A stretch of DNA of 64,000 nucleotides from Asparagopsis taxiformis (taxonomy: Eukaryota > Rhodophyta > Florideophyceae > Bonnemaisoniales > Bonnemaisoniaceae), in NCBI GenBank assembly GCA_030407315.1, contig JALQPE010000192.1, forward strand, positions 1 through 64,000, in the 5' to 3' direction. Position 1 is the first letter of the stretch, and the number at the start of each line of letters is the position of its first letter. The position numbers and the translations under genes were made by a program. The notes under the pieces are model-generated. The model was not told the origin of the DNA. It did not search any database and saw only the letters and a list, made by a program, of their open reading frames with translations. Positions 11,260 through 22,992 of the stretch are shown one piece after another.

Positions 11260-11894
11260 AGTTAGAAATTTGCCCCTTGTGGGGTCTTGGCCAGGGCCGT
11301 TAGGCCCGTGTGGGGTATTTACAGCCTTGCGCTTGTCCCTATTACAGGAAACACGCCCAGTTGGCTGGTGCCTTATGAATGGCACATCCCGTAAGTGGGT
11401 ACCCAATAGGGAGGCGACAGGGCTCAATATGAAAGGACCGCCAGGCGGTACGACAGGAAGATTCGTACTGACAATAGAGAACGTCAACACGGATTCTGAC
11501 ATATAAGTCTCGCTTTATAGTCCAAGGACACAAGGATAAAGAAAAGTACATCTTAGTCCATAATTCCACTACTCTGAGGCAAAGCTCTATCCGACTAATA
11601 GTATCACTTGCTGCGATTTTTGGATTCAGAATATCGAGCCATGATATAAGCCAAGCTTACCTCCAATCATCCGAGTTTCTCCAGCGTAAAGTATACTTGA
11701 AACCGTCGAAGGAATTCGAGCTTTCGGAAGATGAACTACTAGAACTGCGAAAGCCTTTATACGGTCTTTCTGATTCAGGTGATTACTGGAACAATACAAT
11801 TTCGAAACATTTAAAGACTATCTCAACATGACTCCGACAGTAGGTGATATGTCATTGTTTTTTCAAATGCATTGACGACAACCTTGCTGGTTTG

Positions 11895-12560
11895 TGTGGA
11901 ACGACGTTAGTTCTAGAAGTAGCTGGTACGAGCCACGGACACGCTGTCCTTACGAAACGAAACAACGAACAGTGCCACCCGCTGGTGTTTTACTGTATTG
12001 TTAGAACGGTAGAAGGTAGAGTGGTTAGCGAGTAGACACGAGCGTCACGACGTAACAATCCACGCGAGGATTACGTTAACGAACGAGGTGGCACGTCACC
12101 GGAGGCGCTCTCAACCAAGCCCGTAGGCACTACACGCGATCAGCCTCACGTGCGTCGATGGGTAGGGAGTACGCAGCTCGACGGAAACGCAGCCTCGTTA
12201 GGCGAAAACGTAAACGTAAAACGTAGAAGTCAGTCGTAGACTAGAGCCGTTGCTCGTTCGATAATTGTCCCCTTTCCCTCCCGGCACGATGCCAATACCT
12301 ATATAGCCACGATGGCATCGCTTTACAGTGTAAACACTGCTCGTAACGTCCCCGAATGGGAAAGGACCTTGTGGGTCGCACGCAGGGACCCGTTGGTCCG
12401 TTGGCCGTTGCTAGTACGTTCGTTGCACACGTGTGCCGGTTGCGCACGCGCATGCGCCAGCAATGTTCGTGCATTGCTGTCGCCGGTCGTGTCCGCCGAA
12501 ATTCGAATTCCGCGGAAATCGTAAATATTTGCCATTTTCGAATTGGCCACGTATACTACA
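11895..12560 (+). mobile_element. Solo LTR (TG...CA) inside the copia element, no target duplication
   Basis: This 666-bp sequence begins TGTGGAACGACGTT and ends ACGTATACTACA. It is highly similar over its whole length to the LTRs at 36597-37254 (same orientation) and 37996-38667 (inverted). The five bases before it (GTTTG) and after it (AAGAT) do not match. The host reverse transcriptase loses about 15-18 residues around the YVDD box at this point. A deletion or unequal exchange therefore removed the flanks after insertion. Confidence 0.8.
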
Positions 12561-13468
12561 AAGATCTTTCAAAAAAACACTCGCAAAATTTGAATCCCGA
12601 GAGTGGGAATATGATCATACAAAATTTGCCGGTATCCAAGGTAAAAAAATGTCGTCTGGATTTGAATTGGAACAATCCTAATATATTCGAAACATTACCC
12701 CACTTCCACTTGACTGCACCTTCTCTGAACTACGTTCCAAGCAGCAGCAGTTAGCTTGGGTTCGCCGCACGAGGCCAGACATATGTTGTGCCGTTAAAAT
12801 GTGTGTCCAAATTACTGAAAACTCTCTCTCGAGAAGGTATCAAGGAAATCAATCGAATCATACGACACCTGAAGAAAGATCTACACAGAGGTCTCATGTA
12901 TCACAAGTTGGATCCTGTATCTTTGAAATTAAAGGTATAGTCAGACTCGTCGTTTGCTAACAATAACGATCTATCATCGCAACTTGGATATATCATCCTT
13001 CTTGTTGACGCAAATGACAGATATGCAACATTCCTCATTATTCAAGCCAAAAGAGTCGAATAGTTATCTGATCAGTTCTTGGAGAAGTGTATGCATTCGC
13101 AGATGCGTTCGATCACGCTTTCACATTGAATTATGACCTTGAAAGCCATCTGAAGCAACGCTTTCCGCTCTCACTCTTTACTGATTCGAGGAGTTTATTC
13201 TATATCATCACAAAGTCGTCTTCCACAGCTAAAAAAAGACTAATGATAGACATAACATCGGTAGGAAGGGCCTATTAGAATCAAGAAATTTCCGATGTTG
13301 GATTCGTTCGATCAGAGCATAACCCAGCCGATGCCCTTACTAAGACAAGTAATTGTAAATCATTGGACACAATCATCCATACCGTTAAATGCGACTTACC
13401 TGTGGAGTAGTGGGTGTTGCGAAACTAAGTCAATCCACTGCAAGTAAAGTCAAGCGAAAAGGGAGGAC

Positions 13469-13901
13469 TGTTGTTGAGTAATTGTAACTCTATGATAAAA
13501 CATTCTACTCCGTGTAGTTTTATTGGCTTTACATTTGCAGCCTATAGGATTGTAATTAGTTTACACTATAATTTATCCTACGGGACTATCATTAACCTAA
13601 TGCATAGTCACTATTTAGTAGTAAGGTTAGTCATTTTAGCAAAAGTGCCGACTCCTGGCCCTATGGGGCACATATTGACTAGCCTAGCGTAGCGGGTGTT
13701 TTAGGCAGTTTTTACCTCCGCTATTGGTAATATAAAATGGCTCCAGTTCGGGTAGTGAACTTGGATTGAGCCATCATCTTCTTCATCAAAAAGCTTCATC
13801 AGTAAAAGGGCAGTCTGTCTTTACTCAATTTGCTATCTACGGGCAACATGTTACGTTACGTGACGACAATTTGATCTATCTTTTTTGTAATTGTCACAAC
13901 A
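13469..13901 (+). repeat. 3' LTR of the copia element
   Basis: It directly follows the polypurine tract and has matching short inverted ends, TGTTG at 13469 and CAACA ending at 13901, giving a 433-bp LTR. A second copy (5' LTR) was not found in the window, so the right boundary rests on the TG...CA ends only. Confidence 0.55.
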
Positions 13902-14152
13902 GTTTTAGATCAATTTTCTAGGATTTTTTGAAATGAACATATTATATGGTCGTTTTCTAAATATTTATTTTAAAAGCCATTATTTGATCAAGAGGTCTGA
14001 GGTTCCATGGGATATGTGGGACCATAACAAATGGGACCAGTCCGGACCAAAGTCTTATCGGACCATGCACAGGTCTACTTCCAGTTTTGCCTTTCCACCG
14101 TCCTCAATCTCAGATCTACCCAGCATCCGAAAACGTCTGCGTCCACACTACG

Positions 14153-16227
14153 ATGACTGTGAGCGGCATCAACCTCGCCAACATCGACCGCAGCACGCCG
14201 CCCACTGAGAACTTTTATCAGTTTGCCAATGGCGGCTGGTTGGCTGTGAATCCGATTCCACGTGAGTACTCCCGTTGGGGCGCCTTTGAAGAGCTCAATG
14301 AGCTCTCCAACTCTCAACTCCACGCCATCCTGGAGGAGTGTCTCACAGACACAACAACAGCAGACCCCAACCGTCTCGCCGTCCGCATTCTGTACGCAAC
14401 CGGCATGGACGAAGATGCGTGTCGCGAAAATGGTATCACCCCTCTCGCGGACGTCTACGCAGCCATAGACGGCATGCAGACTTTCCCAGATGTCGTCCGC
14501 CTCTCAGCTCGTCTGAGGGCGCAAATGGGCGTCGGTGGAGCGCTCTTCGCTTTTTACAGCCTGCCAGACGCGAAGAACAGCTCCTGGGAGGTCGCCGTGC
14601 TCTCGCAGTCAAACGCGCTGGGTATCGGTGACAGGGATTTTTATATTAGGGACGATAAAGCTTCGATTCGTGAAAAGTATACCGCGCATGTTGCGCGAAT
14701 GCTCTCACTGGCTGGTGCCGATCCTACGCAGGTAGATGCCTTTATGAGCTTGGAGACCAAAATCGCCGAAGTGTGTATGACCAAGACGGAGAGACGTGAC
14801 CCGCTCAAGACTTACAACAAGTTTACAGGTGTGGATGATTTGGCGGAGCGCACGGACAGTGCCGATATTCCCTGGAACGACTTTTTTGACCTTTTGGAAC
14901 TGCCCGTCGAGTCTCGACAAACTATCATTGTAGACAATCCATCGTTCTTTACGACGCTTGCAAGGCTTTTGAAGGAGACTTCTATCGAGACGTGGAAGAC
15001 ATATATGTACTATCATGTCACCAAGTCTATGTCAGAGTTTCTCAGTCCGGAGGTGAAGGAGGAGCACTTTGCATTCTTTGGCACTACAATGACTGGACAG
15101 CCGGAGATGAAGCCTCGTTGGAAACGGGTGTTGAATGCAGCTATTAATGAAAAGCTGGAAGATTGTCTGGGTATTTTGTACACCAAACGTCATTTTACCG
15201 CGTCGGCAAAGCAGGCGTGTCTGGAAATGGTAAACGTTCTCACGGATGTTCTCAGGATGCGCATCGACGAGGTGGACTGGATGCAAGAGCAGACCAAGGC
15301 AAAGGCGAAGCACAAGCTGGATCATTTCCGCGCCATGATTGGATACCCGGATAAATGGGATGTGGAAGACATTCCAGAACTTTTGAAGGTTATCACGGAA
15401 GAGCAGTCGTATTGTGCCAATATTCGTGCATGCAACGTGAGGATGTTTGGGAAAATCGTAGAAAGGATTAACAAGCCGGTGGATGGTAACCGTTGGGAAA
15501 TGCCGTCGACGCTTGTGAATGCCTATTTCCATCCGTTAAAGAATGTTATCGTATTCCCAGCAGCAATTTTACAGCCACCGTTCTTCTTCCATCCTACGCC
15601 GGACGCTCCGTATGGCGACCCAGCGGTCAACTTTTCGGCGATCGGCGCTGTAATCTGCCACGAAATATCGTAAGTTTGATTGCACAGTGATTTGTTGCTG
15701 ATGAACATGACTCACTTACTAACATTGAAGTGCTATTATTGGACAGACATGGGTACGACGATCAAGGGCGCAAATTTGACGCCAAGGGCGAACTGTCGGA
15801 CTGGTGGACAGAGGAAGACGCGGCAGAGTATGAGAGACGGGCATCGAACATGGTCAAGCTGTGCGATGAGTATAAAATATTTGGAAAGAACTTGAACGGG
15901 AAACTATGTTTAGGCGAGAACATTGCCGATTATGGGGGAGTGAAATTATCATTCCGAGGTCTGCAAGAGTTTATGAAAAAGCATGGACGAATCGCGGACG
16001 TCGACGGGTTTACGGCGGAGCAGAGATTTTTCCTGGGGTGGGCTAGTGTATGGAGGAACAACATCCGGGAGGAGAACGCACTGCAGCGGATCATCATGGA
16101 CCCACACGCGCCGGGGGAGTTTCGGGCCAACATTGTACAAGTGATCGAGGAGTTTCATCAAGCGTTTGGAGTGAAGGAAGGGGACAAGATGTGGCAGGGC
16201 GTCGAGTCGCGGTGCGAAATTTGGTGA
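14153..16227 (+). CDS. M13-family zinc metallopeptidase (neprilysin/PepO-like), two exons
   Basis: Exon 1 is 14153-15669 and exon 2 is 15747-16227, giving 665 aa, normal for the M13 family. The 77-nt intron has GTAAGT at 15670, a TACTAAC branch site at 15717-15723 and ends CAG at 15746. Splicing restores the zinc site HEISH (residues 503-507), which neither exon encodes alone. The N-terminal M13 domain has FYQFANGGWLAVNPIP near the start. In exon 2 the second zinc motif GENIAD supplies Glu563 and Asp567. Further family blocks are YDDQGRKFDAKGEL and FFLGWASVWR, and the protein ends CEIW like most M13 enzymes. There is no signal peptide or membrane anchor, so it is probably a soluble intracellular endo-oligopeptidase of the PepO type, unlike membrane-bound neprilysin. 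The ATG at 14153 precedes the first conserved block. Intact, probably a host gene. Confidence 0.93.
15670..15746 (+). other. Spliceosomal intron of the M13 gene
   Basis: Donor GTAAGT, branch point TACTAAC 24 nt before the acceptor, acceptor GGACAG. It interrupts the codon for the Ser of the HEISH zinc motif, so its removal is essential for an active site. Confidence 0.92.
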
Positions 16228-16491
16228 GAGTTGGATAATCGTAGGTTGATTCGTTGTTGAAATGAGTAAAGACAGCGACAATGACGTAAGGGCACAGTTT
16301 TTGGCGCGATTGCGCAAAAATTGGCAGCGCTCATTTTTACAAATTCAGCAGCGCTGCGATGTTACAGCTGTAAAACTTGAACATGGAAGGCTCGAGCCGT
16401 TTAGCACCGTATGTTTACCCGCCAACAACGAGAACGCAGTCGCTTCCGCCCTTGTCGTAAGCCTGCTACGCGCGCACGCCGCGCGTTCTAA

Positions 16492-17760
16492 ATGGGTGTG
16501 CGGGGCACAGTGTGCCGTCTAAATGCGCGACGCCATCGCATGAAACCCACGCCAGCGCCTTCGACACGGCCAGTGCCCACGTCGCCCACATGCACATCGA
16601 CGCGCAACCTGCTTCGCTCGCCGCTCAATCGGCGCAATTCGCGCAAGATCCACGCGCGGTCGCGCGCGCTGCCGGATGACGACGGCAGCGGCAGCAGCGA
16701 CGACGGCGCGGAGACACGACGCGACGCGAGCGAGCGTTCGCTCGACGGCGACGAGCAAATGGACGATGACGATGATGATGATGACGACGAAGAGGAGGAG
16801 CGCGAGGGAAGACGCGACGAGAAGAAAGACGACGAACAGGACATGCCCTTTCAGATTGCACTGCAGGTGTATCCATTCCCGCCCACCACATACGCGCCAT
16901 CGCACCCCATCGACCAGACGCCTCCGTGGACGCTACGCGCGCGCGACGCCGCCTCGTTTCGGAAGCGCTTATTGACGCGCTGGCAGGAGGACGTCGACGA
17001 CAGGGCGCGCGTCGAACGCGCATCTGCCAACGGTCACGGCGGCGGCGACACGCGCGCCGCATCGGCATCGGCATCCGCATCGGCGCTCAAGACACGTCCC
17101 GGTGGGGAGCGCGCACGCCGCGTGCGAAAACGCGCGCGATCGCCGACAACGGCGCTGGCGGCGCCGGCGTACAACCTGGTCGAGGGCGACCCGGTGCTGC
17201 CGTTGCGCGCGCGCGCGCATGCGGGGATGGTGGCGTCGGGGGCGCGACGCGGGGCGCGTGCAGGGAAGACGCGACGCGGCGAGACAAGTCGGTGTGTTGA
17301 TGGACGCGGCGAGCGGGAGGACGGACTGGAGGCGGTGCAGCAGGTGCGACAGCGCATCGGACTGCTACGGGAGCGACGGACGCGGCTGGAGGAGGAGGCG
17401 ATGGAGCAGATTTCACGCGCGGGAAATGCCATGGGGACCGATGTGACGGAGGAGGAGAAGCAGATGTTGAAAGTGGATATGGAGAAACTGTCGCAATATG
17501 CGGTTCGAGAGGTTTTGAGGGTGGTGTCGAGACGTGTCAAGGACCTGCAAGTGGTGGCGGATATGGAATTGAAACTGCAGCTGGATTTATTGCCGACGGA
17601 GCTGATCCGCGAGCTGCAGGTTGTCGTGCAAAGAGAACGCGGACTGGCGCATGTGGACAATGTGCGCCGACTAATGGACGTGCGGAGCGAGCTGAAAGTG
17701 TTGATGGGCGAGCTGAGGAACCGGGTGGAATCTCGCTCACGTGTGGAGCGCAAGGCGTGA
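16492..17760 (+). CDS. NET-domain (BET extra-terminal) protein without bromodomain
   Basis: 422 aa from the ATG at 16492; the ATG at 16540 is an alternative start. The N-terminal half is low-complexity: Arg/Pro/Ser-rich, then an acidic tract of Asp/Glu (residues about 80-105), then Ala/Arg-rich sequence. A short coiled coil precedes the C-terminal domain at about 317-390: VTEEEKQMLKVDMEKL, a helix ending in VSRR, then LDLLPTELIRELQVVVQ. This is the pattern of the NET domain of BET proteins (EEK..L...I..L....L..VV.II, E..D...L....L.EL..YV). NET domains bind short basic peptides of chromatin regulators. No bromodomain is visible, so it resembles a free-standing NET adaptor. Codon use is extremely GC-rich compared with its neighbours. 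Product name by domain only. Confidence 0.65.
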   Translation: MGVRGTVCRLNARRHRMKPTPAPSTRPVPTSPTCTSTRNLLRSPLNRRNSRKIHARSRALPDDDGSGSSDDGAETRRDASERSLDGDEQMDDDDDDDDDEEEEREGRRDEKKDDEQDMPFQIALQVYPFPPTTYAPSHPIDQTPPWTLRARDAASFRKRLLTRWQEDVDDRARVERASANGHGGGDTRAASASASASALKTRPGGERARRVRKRARSPTTALAAPAYNLVEGDPVLPLRARAHAGMVASGARRGARAGKTRRGETSRCVDGRGEREDGLEAVQQVRQRIGLLRERRTRLEEEAMEQISRAGNAMGTDVTEEEKQMLKVDMEKLSQYAVREVLRVVSRRVKDLQVVADMELKLQLDLLPTELIRELQVVVQRERGLAHVDNVRRLMDVRSELKVLMGELRNRVESRSRVERKA

Positions 17761-18059
17761 CTAGTTGATTTATAGCTTGTGATCCTATGCTAGAAGCTTG
17801 CACATATGTAGACGAGGTGGTAAATGGGACGAGCGCACCATTGCTGAGCTTGGCGTTTGAAAGTGGAGCTGGCGATTGCGAACGGCAGCAAAGCGGTCAA
17901 TTGTCACGAGTACGAATGGGAGCGAAGCTAACCTATAATTATGTGCTACTGTACACGTCAGTAATCACTGTATGCATCTTCCATATATCACCAAACTATA
18001 CTTGGCGCATTACAGTGCAAATCGCCTCGACTTTATATAACAATAAACTTATTCGTATA
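17761..18059. other. Convergent 3' intergenic region
   Basis: 299 bp between the stop codons of the NET gene (plus) and the first metallo-beta-lactamase gene (minus). An AATAAA at 18042-18047 on the plus strand could serve the NET transcript. Confidence 0.4.
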
Positions 18060-19200
18060 TCACTCAACTCGTTCTAATCGGCGCAGCTCGCGACTCGCAA
18101 GCTCGTGCGCTCCGACCGCGACCCAGTCGAAGAACGCCCCGACCCGCTTCACATGTCCAAGTCCGGGGAACGCCTCGTGGTACGCGAGCACCAGATCGCG
18201 ACTATTCGCCACCTCGCGTAATTGTCTCAAACGAGACTCGAGTCCTTCCTCAGGGTTTGTGTCGATGAACGGCAGCCATTCGGGGTTTTGCACCTGATCC
18301 GCCTGCAAAATATTTCACAACACAATTCACATTAGTTTCTATCATCTCCAAAACAATCGATCAATCACACACTCGCTGCACCTACCTTGGACGCCCACGT
18401 GTCTCCAATACACACCAGTCTTTCCCCGTTGACCGTGATCTCGATCGTACTATGCCCGGGACTGTGCCCATTTGTCGGCACGAATCGCACTCCCTCGATC
18501 GGCGACTCAAAGTCTTCCAATAATCTCACCCGATTCATCGCCTGATACGGCGCGATTCGGTTCAAATACACCTGTCGAATCAAACCTGCACAATCACTCC
18601 ACGGTCAGTCGCGCGTCGAATGTCGATCTACAAAACAAAACAAAGCAACCTACTCGCAGTCGCGACGGGCGTGATCGGATTGGTGAGATTCAGTTCATCA
18701 GCGGTCCAGAACTCGTGGTCTCGTCGGTTGACAAACACGGTCGCCTTGGGAAACGCCATGGCGTTATCGGCGGTCGTCAACGCGCCGACGTGGTCCAGAT
18801 GCGCGTGTGAAAGCAATACAAAGTCGATGCTCTCCGGCGCGATTCCGGCGATCTGCAGGTTGCGTAGCAGCAGACCGGCGCTCCGGAACAGCGGCGTGGG
18901 GCCGGGGATGTTGAGCGAGCCGGCGTCGATGATGGCGCGACCGACGGGCAGGTCGATGATGAGGATGTTCTGCTCGAGAAGAATGGGGTTGGATGGCTGG
19001 AAGTTTTCCGTGTACGCGCGACGCACGGCGGAAAAGGGGATGTTTTGGAAGGGCGAGTTGACAAAGACCAGAGGTCCGTCGGAAAGAATCGTCGCGTTGC
19101 GCCCGCCAAAGGTGAAGGTGAACGGCGGCTGGATGGCCAATTGGGGCATGCTGGACGCGAGATGCGGCAGGAGCAGGAGGATGGGGAGGAGACGGATCAT
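18060..19200 (-). CDS. Secreted MBL-fold hydrolase A (methyl-parathion-hydrolase/AHL-lactonase-like), three exons
   Basis: Exons on the minus strand are 19200-18654, 18585-18386 and 18302-18060, giving 329 aa. Introns of 68 and 83 nt have GT/AG ends (GTAGGTTG...TGTGCAG; GTAGGTGC...TTTTGCAG). The N-terminus is a hydrophobic signal peptide. The metal motif is intact, SHAHLDH (His132, His134, Asp136, His137). Further ligands of the family are present: NGHSPGHS, GDTW and AYHEAFPGLG. The segment order and the ...HE.FPGLG C-terminal block match methyl parathion hydrolase and related lactonases, which are mainly bacterial dinuclear zinc enzymes, so ancestral transfer from bacteria is plausible. It should be an active secreted or secretory-pathway hydrolase of a lactone or ester; the substrate cannot be read from sequence. 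It is the most diverged of the three intact-motif paralogs here. Confidence 0.88.
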
Positions 19201-19268
19201 GGTGGGAGTGGATGGATGGATGGATGTGCGGTGGGAGGCATGTGGGATTGGTGGGGTGATGGAAGCAC

Positions 19269-19276
19269 TATTTATC
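19269..19276 (-). promoter_or_regulatory. TATA-like element of MBL gene A
   Basis: GATAAATA on the minus strand about 70 bp upstream of the ATG. It is weaker than the TATA boxes of the other paralogs. Confidence 0.4.
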
Positions 19277-19597
19277 GGGGTTTGGTTGATGACGAAGGAG
19301 TATTAGGTGGGCGCGGAGTGATAGTTTGAAGGATGAGGTGCGAGTGATGCAGTGATACTCGTTGATGACGCGCGGCGATAGTTGGCTTTCCGATGATGAT
19401 GCATCATGGCCCGATGTGATCTTTGCAAAGTTTTTTATTATAAAATAATTTTATTCTGAAATGTAATTGCGATCACGATCGCACGATCAGTATATGCGAC
19501 GTGACAAATCACCATTTTGGGTCCTGTTCTATTTTTGTCGACTTTGTTCGATGTCCGCGTGCACATTGTTGTCTGTGCTAATGCAGCTTGCGTGATA

Positions 19598-20729
19598 TCA
19601 TCGTGCAACCGCATCATCTCCATCGCTCTGCACCCCCGCAGTGACCCAGTCGAAAAACGGTCCGACCTGTCGGATTCGTCCCAATCCTGGAAACTCTTCG
19701 TGGTAAGATAGCAGTAGATCTTGCGACCTCTCAGCCTTTTCCATGATGCCAACACGTGTGAGATACGCCTCCGTCTGGTTTGTCTCGATGAAGAATCCCC
19801 ACTCGGGATTTTGAACTTGATCCGACTGCAGAGTCGCATTACGTGTTTCATTCACTTGTCGTTAGTACAGTTCAAACTTCTAGATTCATTGTCGATGAAG
19901 TGATTCTCCTTTCACGTACCTTTGTCACCCAGGAATCACCAATCGCCAACAGACGTTTGCCATCCGATGTAATCTCAATGGTGGAATGGCCGACGCTGTG
20001 ACCATTTGAAGGAATGAACCGAATTCCCTCGATCGGAGAGTCAAAATCTTCAACAAGCCTAAACTTGTCTCGTGCTTGATACCACGCAATCCTGTTCAGG
20101 TAGACGATTTTGATCAAATCTAAACGGAAAATAGAACGGAAACAGTCAGAATCATCAATTCGTCTCTCCACAAAGGAAAAAATAATACATCACAACTCAC
20201 TTCCAAAATCCTCCGGAATCAAAGTTCCTTCCAGGTTAAGTTCATCCGCTGACCAAAACTCATGGTCTCTCCTGTTGATGTACACTACAGCATTGCGGAA
20301 AGCCCCTGTTCCGTCGCGTTTTGCCAACCCAGCTACATGGTCAATATGCGCATGAGACAGCACGATGGCGTCGATAGAGTCTGGGGAAATACCGGCAGCT
20401 CTGAGCTTATCGACCATATTCCCGGAACGAGCAAATTCAGGAACTCCAGGAACATTGAAAGAACCTGCGTCAACCATGACGCGACCGGCAGGAAGATCGA
20501 CGACGAGAATATTCTGCTCCAGGAGATAAGGGTTTATCTCACGAAAATTCTGACGATAAGCGCGCTCTACGGCCTGTGTAGGCACATTGTACGGCATGGT
20601 TTGGAAGACAAGACGTCCATCGGAGACTATTGCAGCCTTTGCAGAGCCGATTTTGAATCGATAGACATCCTGCGCATGCGCAGTGCTAATGATCAGCAGC
20701 AGGGCTGTGAGAATGTGAGAGGTGTTCAT
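19598..20729 (-). CDS. Secreted MBL-fold hydrolase B, three exons
   Basis: Exons are 20729-20201, 20119-19920 and 19825-19598, encoding 318 aa; the 81- and 94-nt introns are GT/AG. A signal peptide (about residues 1-19, ending ...STAHAQ) is followed by the MBL domain with an intact SHAHIDH motif (His126, His128, Asp130, His131), NGHSVGHS, GDSW and YHEEFPGLG. All seven metal ligands expected for a methyl-parathion-hydrolase-like dinuclear site are present. It is nearly identical, including intron 1, to gene C at 25614-26742, which lies in opposite orientation about 5 kb away, so the two are a recent inverted duplicate pair. AATAAA-type signals lie downstream on the minus strand at about 19435-19457. 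Predicted secreted hydrolase; substrate unknown. Confidence 0.9.
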
Positions 20730-20800
20730 GTTTGCTGGGGAAGAACGGGTTGCGGATGTAGGCTTCCAGGGTGAGGATACAGTTTGGTGCTGATGTACGC

Positions 20801-20807
20801 TTTTATA
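20801..20807 (-). promoter_or_regulatory. TATA box of MBL gene B
   Basis: TATAAAA on the minus strand, about 75 bp upstream of the ATG. The spacing is the same as in the duplicate gene C. Confidence 0.65.
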
Positions 20808-20829
20808 TGTGGGTGTCGGGGGAACGAGC

Positions 20830-21862
20830 GAACAATCAGATTCGTTTTTCTTTGTACGGGGTCACGTGCTGTGTTGATTTGAGAAGGTTGGATCAGGGAG
20901 AGGGAAACGATAGGAAAGTGCTTCCATGTGTTATATTGTGCATGATGGGACACTCTGTTTCCCAGTGTCTGTTATTGGTATCAGACGATCGATAGAATTG
21001 TGCTGAGACTGAGCGTGCAATGAAAAGCGACGAATGGTATATAAATTTTGATGTCTCGTTGGAGTTGTGTACCTTATGAAGGTCAATAGGCGGAAGCAAG
21101 TCGCCTGTTCGCCATTGAAAAACTTTGCCACGCCAGTGGGTTGTTAGCAACCGGTACTGCTCGGAGATATTATAAATATCTGAAGTTGAGAATCTCGCGT
21201 GATGAATATTCCAGTGTCAGCGATTTGTGCTTACATAATATGCCAATTTATTTTTGGCGGCATTATCTTTTTCCATTTCGACGCTCAATGCTTCCCTGAT
21301 GCTTACACAATTGGCTACCTTCCCGCCGCTGAGAGGCGTAGAAGCGATCGAGAGGAAGCAGCTTGCTTCGCCGGGAGAATTCGACACAAAGAATCTGCGA
21401 TTTGGAATGGAAACATCTTCGACAACGGCAGTCCATACGCTAAATTCACCCTCATCACTTGACTGTCAAGTTATTCTGTAGTGACTATTTCTCTCTTCCA
21501 CAGCTCGTGTCCGACGCCAATTTCCTGCATGCGCGCTTTTACTACTGCGTTCCACCAATAAATTACAATCCCCTCTTAGCCCAACAACGGTACTGAACCA
21601 TCATCCGTATCTGAAGCCCATCCTCAGGACAATGCTCTTTCTGTTTTCGCGCTACCCCTCGACATCGAATCGATACTCTTCGCGCGAGATTGAGACATAC
21701 GTCATCGAATAAACGGTGCATCCGCGACGAACGCCCAGTCAAAGTTTCGGAAAACTCAGCATCATTTAGCTTGTTCCTCTAACAATACACGCACCAGTTG
21801 ACGCAACTTTAACATTTACAATATCAATTAGTGTACACATAGGATATAGTCAGTGAAGCGCA
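20830..21862. other. Intergenic region
   Basis: About 1 kb with no supported gene. The open frames on both strands lack motifs, and I saw no clear repeat. Confidence 0.4.
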
Positions 21863-22929
21863 TTAGCCGCACTTGCGAGACACAGAAACATCAATATTCG
21901 GTATCGGCATTGCAACGAAATCAAACGCATCCCTATCCTTCCGGATGTATCCAAGACCTGGAAAGTTCTCATGGTAGGACAGAATCGGTATCCGTTGCTC
22001 CGCGGCCATCTCTAGCACTTCGATTCGTGAGCTAAACGCTTCATCGGCGTTATCTTCCACAAACGACTGCCACGACGGGTTTTGAATCTGATCTGCTCTC
22101 GTCGCCCACGAGTCCCCGCTCACCAACAACTGCTCACCATCCACGGTGACACTGATCACAACGTGGCCTGGGGTATGCCCGCGCGAGGAGAGGAACTGCA
22201 CCCCTTCAAACGGACGACCATTTTCTTCCACCAGCCGTAATCGACCGACATTTTCATACGGGACCACTGTGGCGCGGTAAGTCGACGCAAAACCAGCTGG
22301 ACAAAAATAGTTACACACGTGGAATACGTGTCAGAAAACTGTCAGAAGAATTTGATCGCTGTAATACGAAAACGCATATCAAATGCCGGGTACGTACGAA
22401 TAAAGTCTTCGTTTTCCGGCCGCGTCGGAATTGGATCCGTCGTCCAGAATTCATGTTCAGCTCTTGAAACAAATACTGTCGCATTCGGAAACGCTAGTTG
22501 TCCATCAAGGGTCAACAATCCGCCCACACGCGATGAGTGCCCATGTGTGATCAGCACATTGTCGATGCTATCTGCGGTGACGTTCACGCTGCGCAAAGCG
22601 TCCATGAGTAATCCAGCCTGCATTCCGACGGGTTCATTCTGCAGCGAGAGTAGCCCGGTTTCGACAATTGTTCGGCCGGCGTCGAGATCGACGACGAGGA
22701 TGTTTTGCTGCAGAAGGAAGGGCGGCTCGCGGAAATTCTCGCCGTAGGAGCGAATTACCGCTTCGTCCGGCACTAAAAATGTGTCGGTTGGCAGCGGTAG
22801 TGTGCCGTCCGTGACTATCATTGCTCTGGCGCTGCCGATGGTGAATCCAACCGTGGCTGCATTGCACGTGCAGAACGTCGCTGAAGCATTGGAAAGCGTG
22901 ACGAGCAAGGAGAGCAAAATAAGCATCAT
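21863..22929 (-). CDS. Secreted MBL-fold protein D with degenerate metal motif, two exons
   Basis: Exons are 22929-22398 and 22296-21863, encoding 321 aa; the intron is 101 nt (GTACGT...GTCCAG) at the position of intron 1 in genes A-C, and intron 2 is absent. It has a signal peptide and a Cys-rich mature N-terminus (CTCN). The HxHxDH box reads THGHSSR: His129 and His131 are kept, but the Asp is Ser133 and the following His is Arg134. RGHTPGHV, GDSW and YHENFPGLG remain. In methyl parathion hydrolase the lost Asp and His ligate the second metal, so a mononuclear site or a non-hydrolytic role is likely. The frame is intact, which argues for selection. Confidence 0.88.
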
Positions 22930-22992
22930 TTTTGTGTGTCGGGCGGCGTTGATGGAAATTGGAGATGAACTTTTGTCGCTGTTGGTCCGGGG

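Larger units (their letters stand above)
11260..13901 (+). mobile_element. Decayed Ty1/copia retrotransposon, 3' part, split by a solo LTR
   Basis: Copia polymerase fragments appear in all three plus frames, so the element is dead. Near 11450-11530 is [12 protein letters not shown] followed by [13 protein letters not shown]. Reverse transcriptase follows with [24 protein letters not shown] and [15 protein letters not shown] up to 11894. After the solo LTR it resumes with KTLAKFESREWEYD, then LAWVRRTRPDICCAV, and an RNase H with VYSDSSFANNNDLSSQLGY, LMIDITSVGRAY and SEHNPADALTK, ending near 13410. A polypurine tract (AAAAGGGAGGA) sits just before the 3' LTR. The catalytic YVDD segment is missing at the LTR junction. 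No 5' LTR, gag or integrase is visible; the element is truncated on the left and its start is approximate. Confidence 0.8.

Noticed and set aside
15032..15532. Long minus-strand frame opposite the M13 gene
   Set aside because: It is an antisense shadow of the well-conserved M13 coding sequence with no motif of its own.
16262..16522. Small plus-strand frame starting with ATG after the M13 gene
   Set aside because: 86 codons with no motif, overlapping the NET gene start; probably upstream transcript sequence at most.
16488..17753. Several long minus-strand and alternate frames over the NET gene
   Set aside because: Extreme GC content removes stops in all frames; only the plus frame carries the NET pattern.
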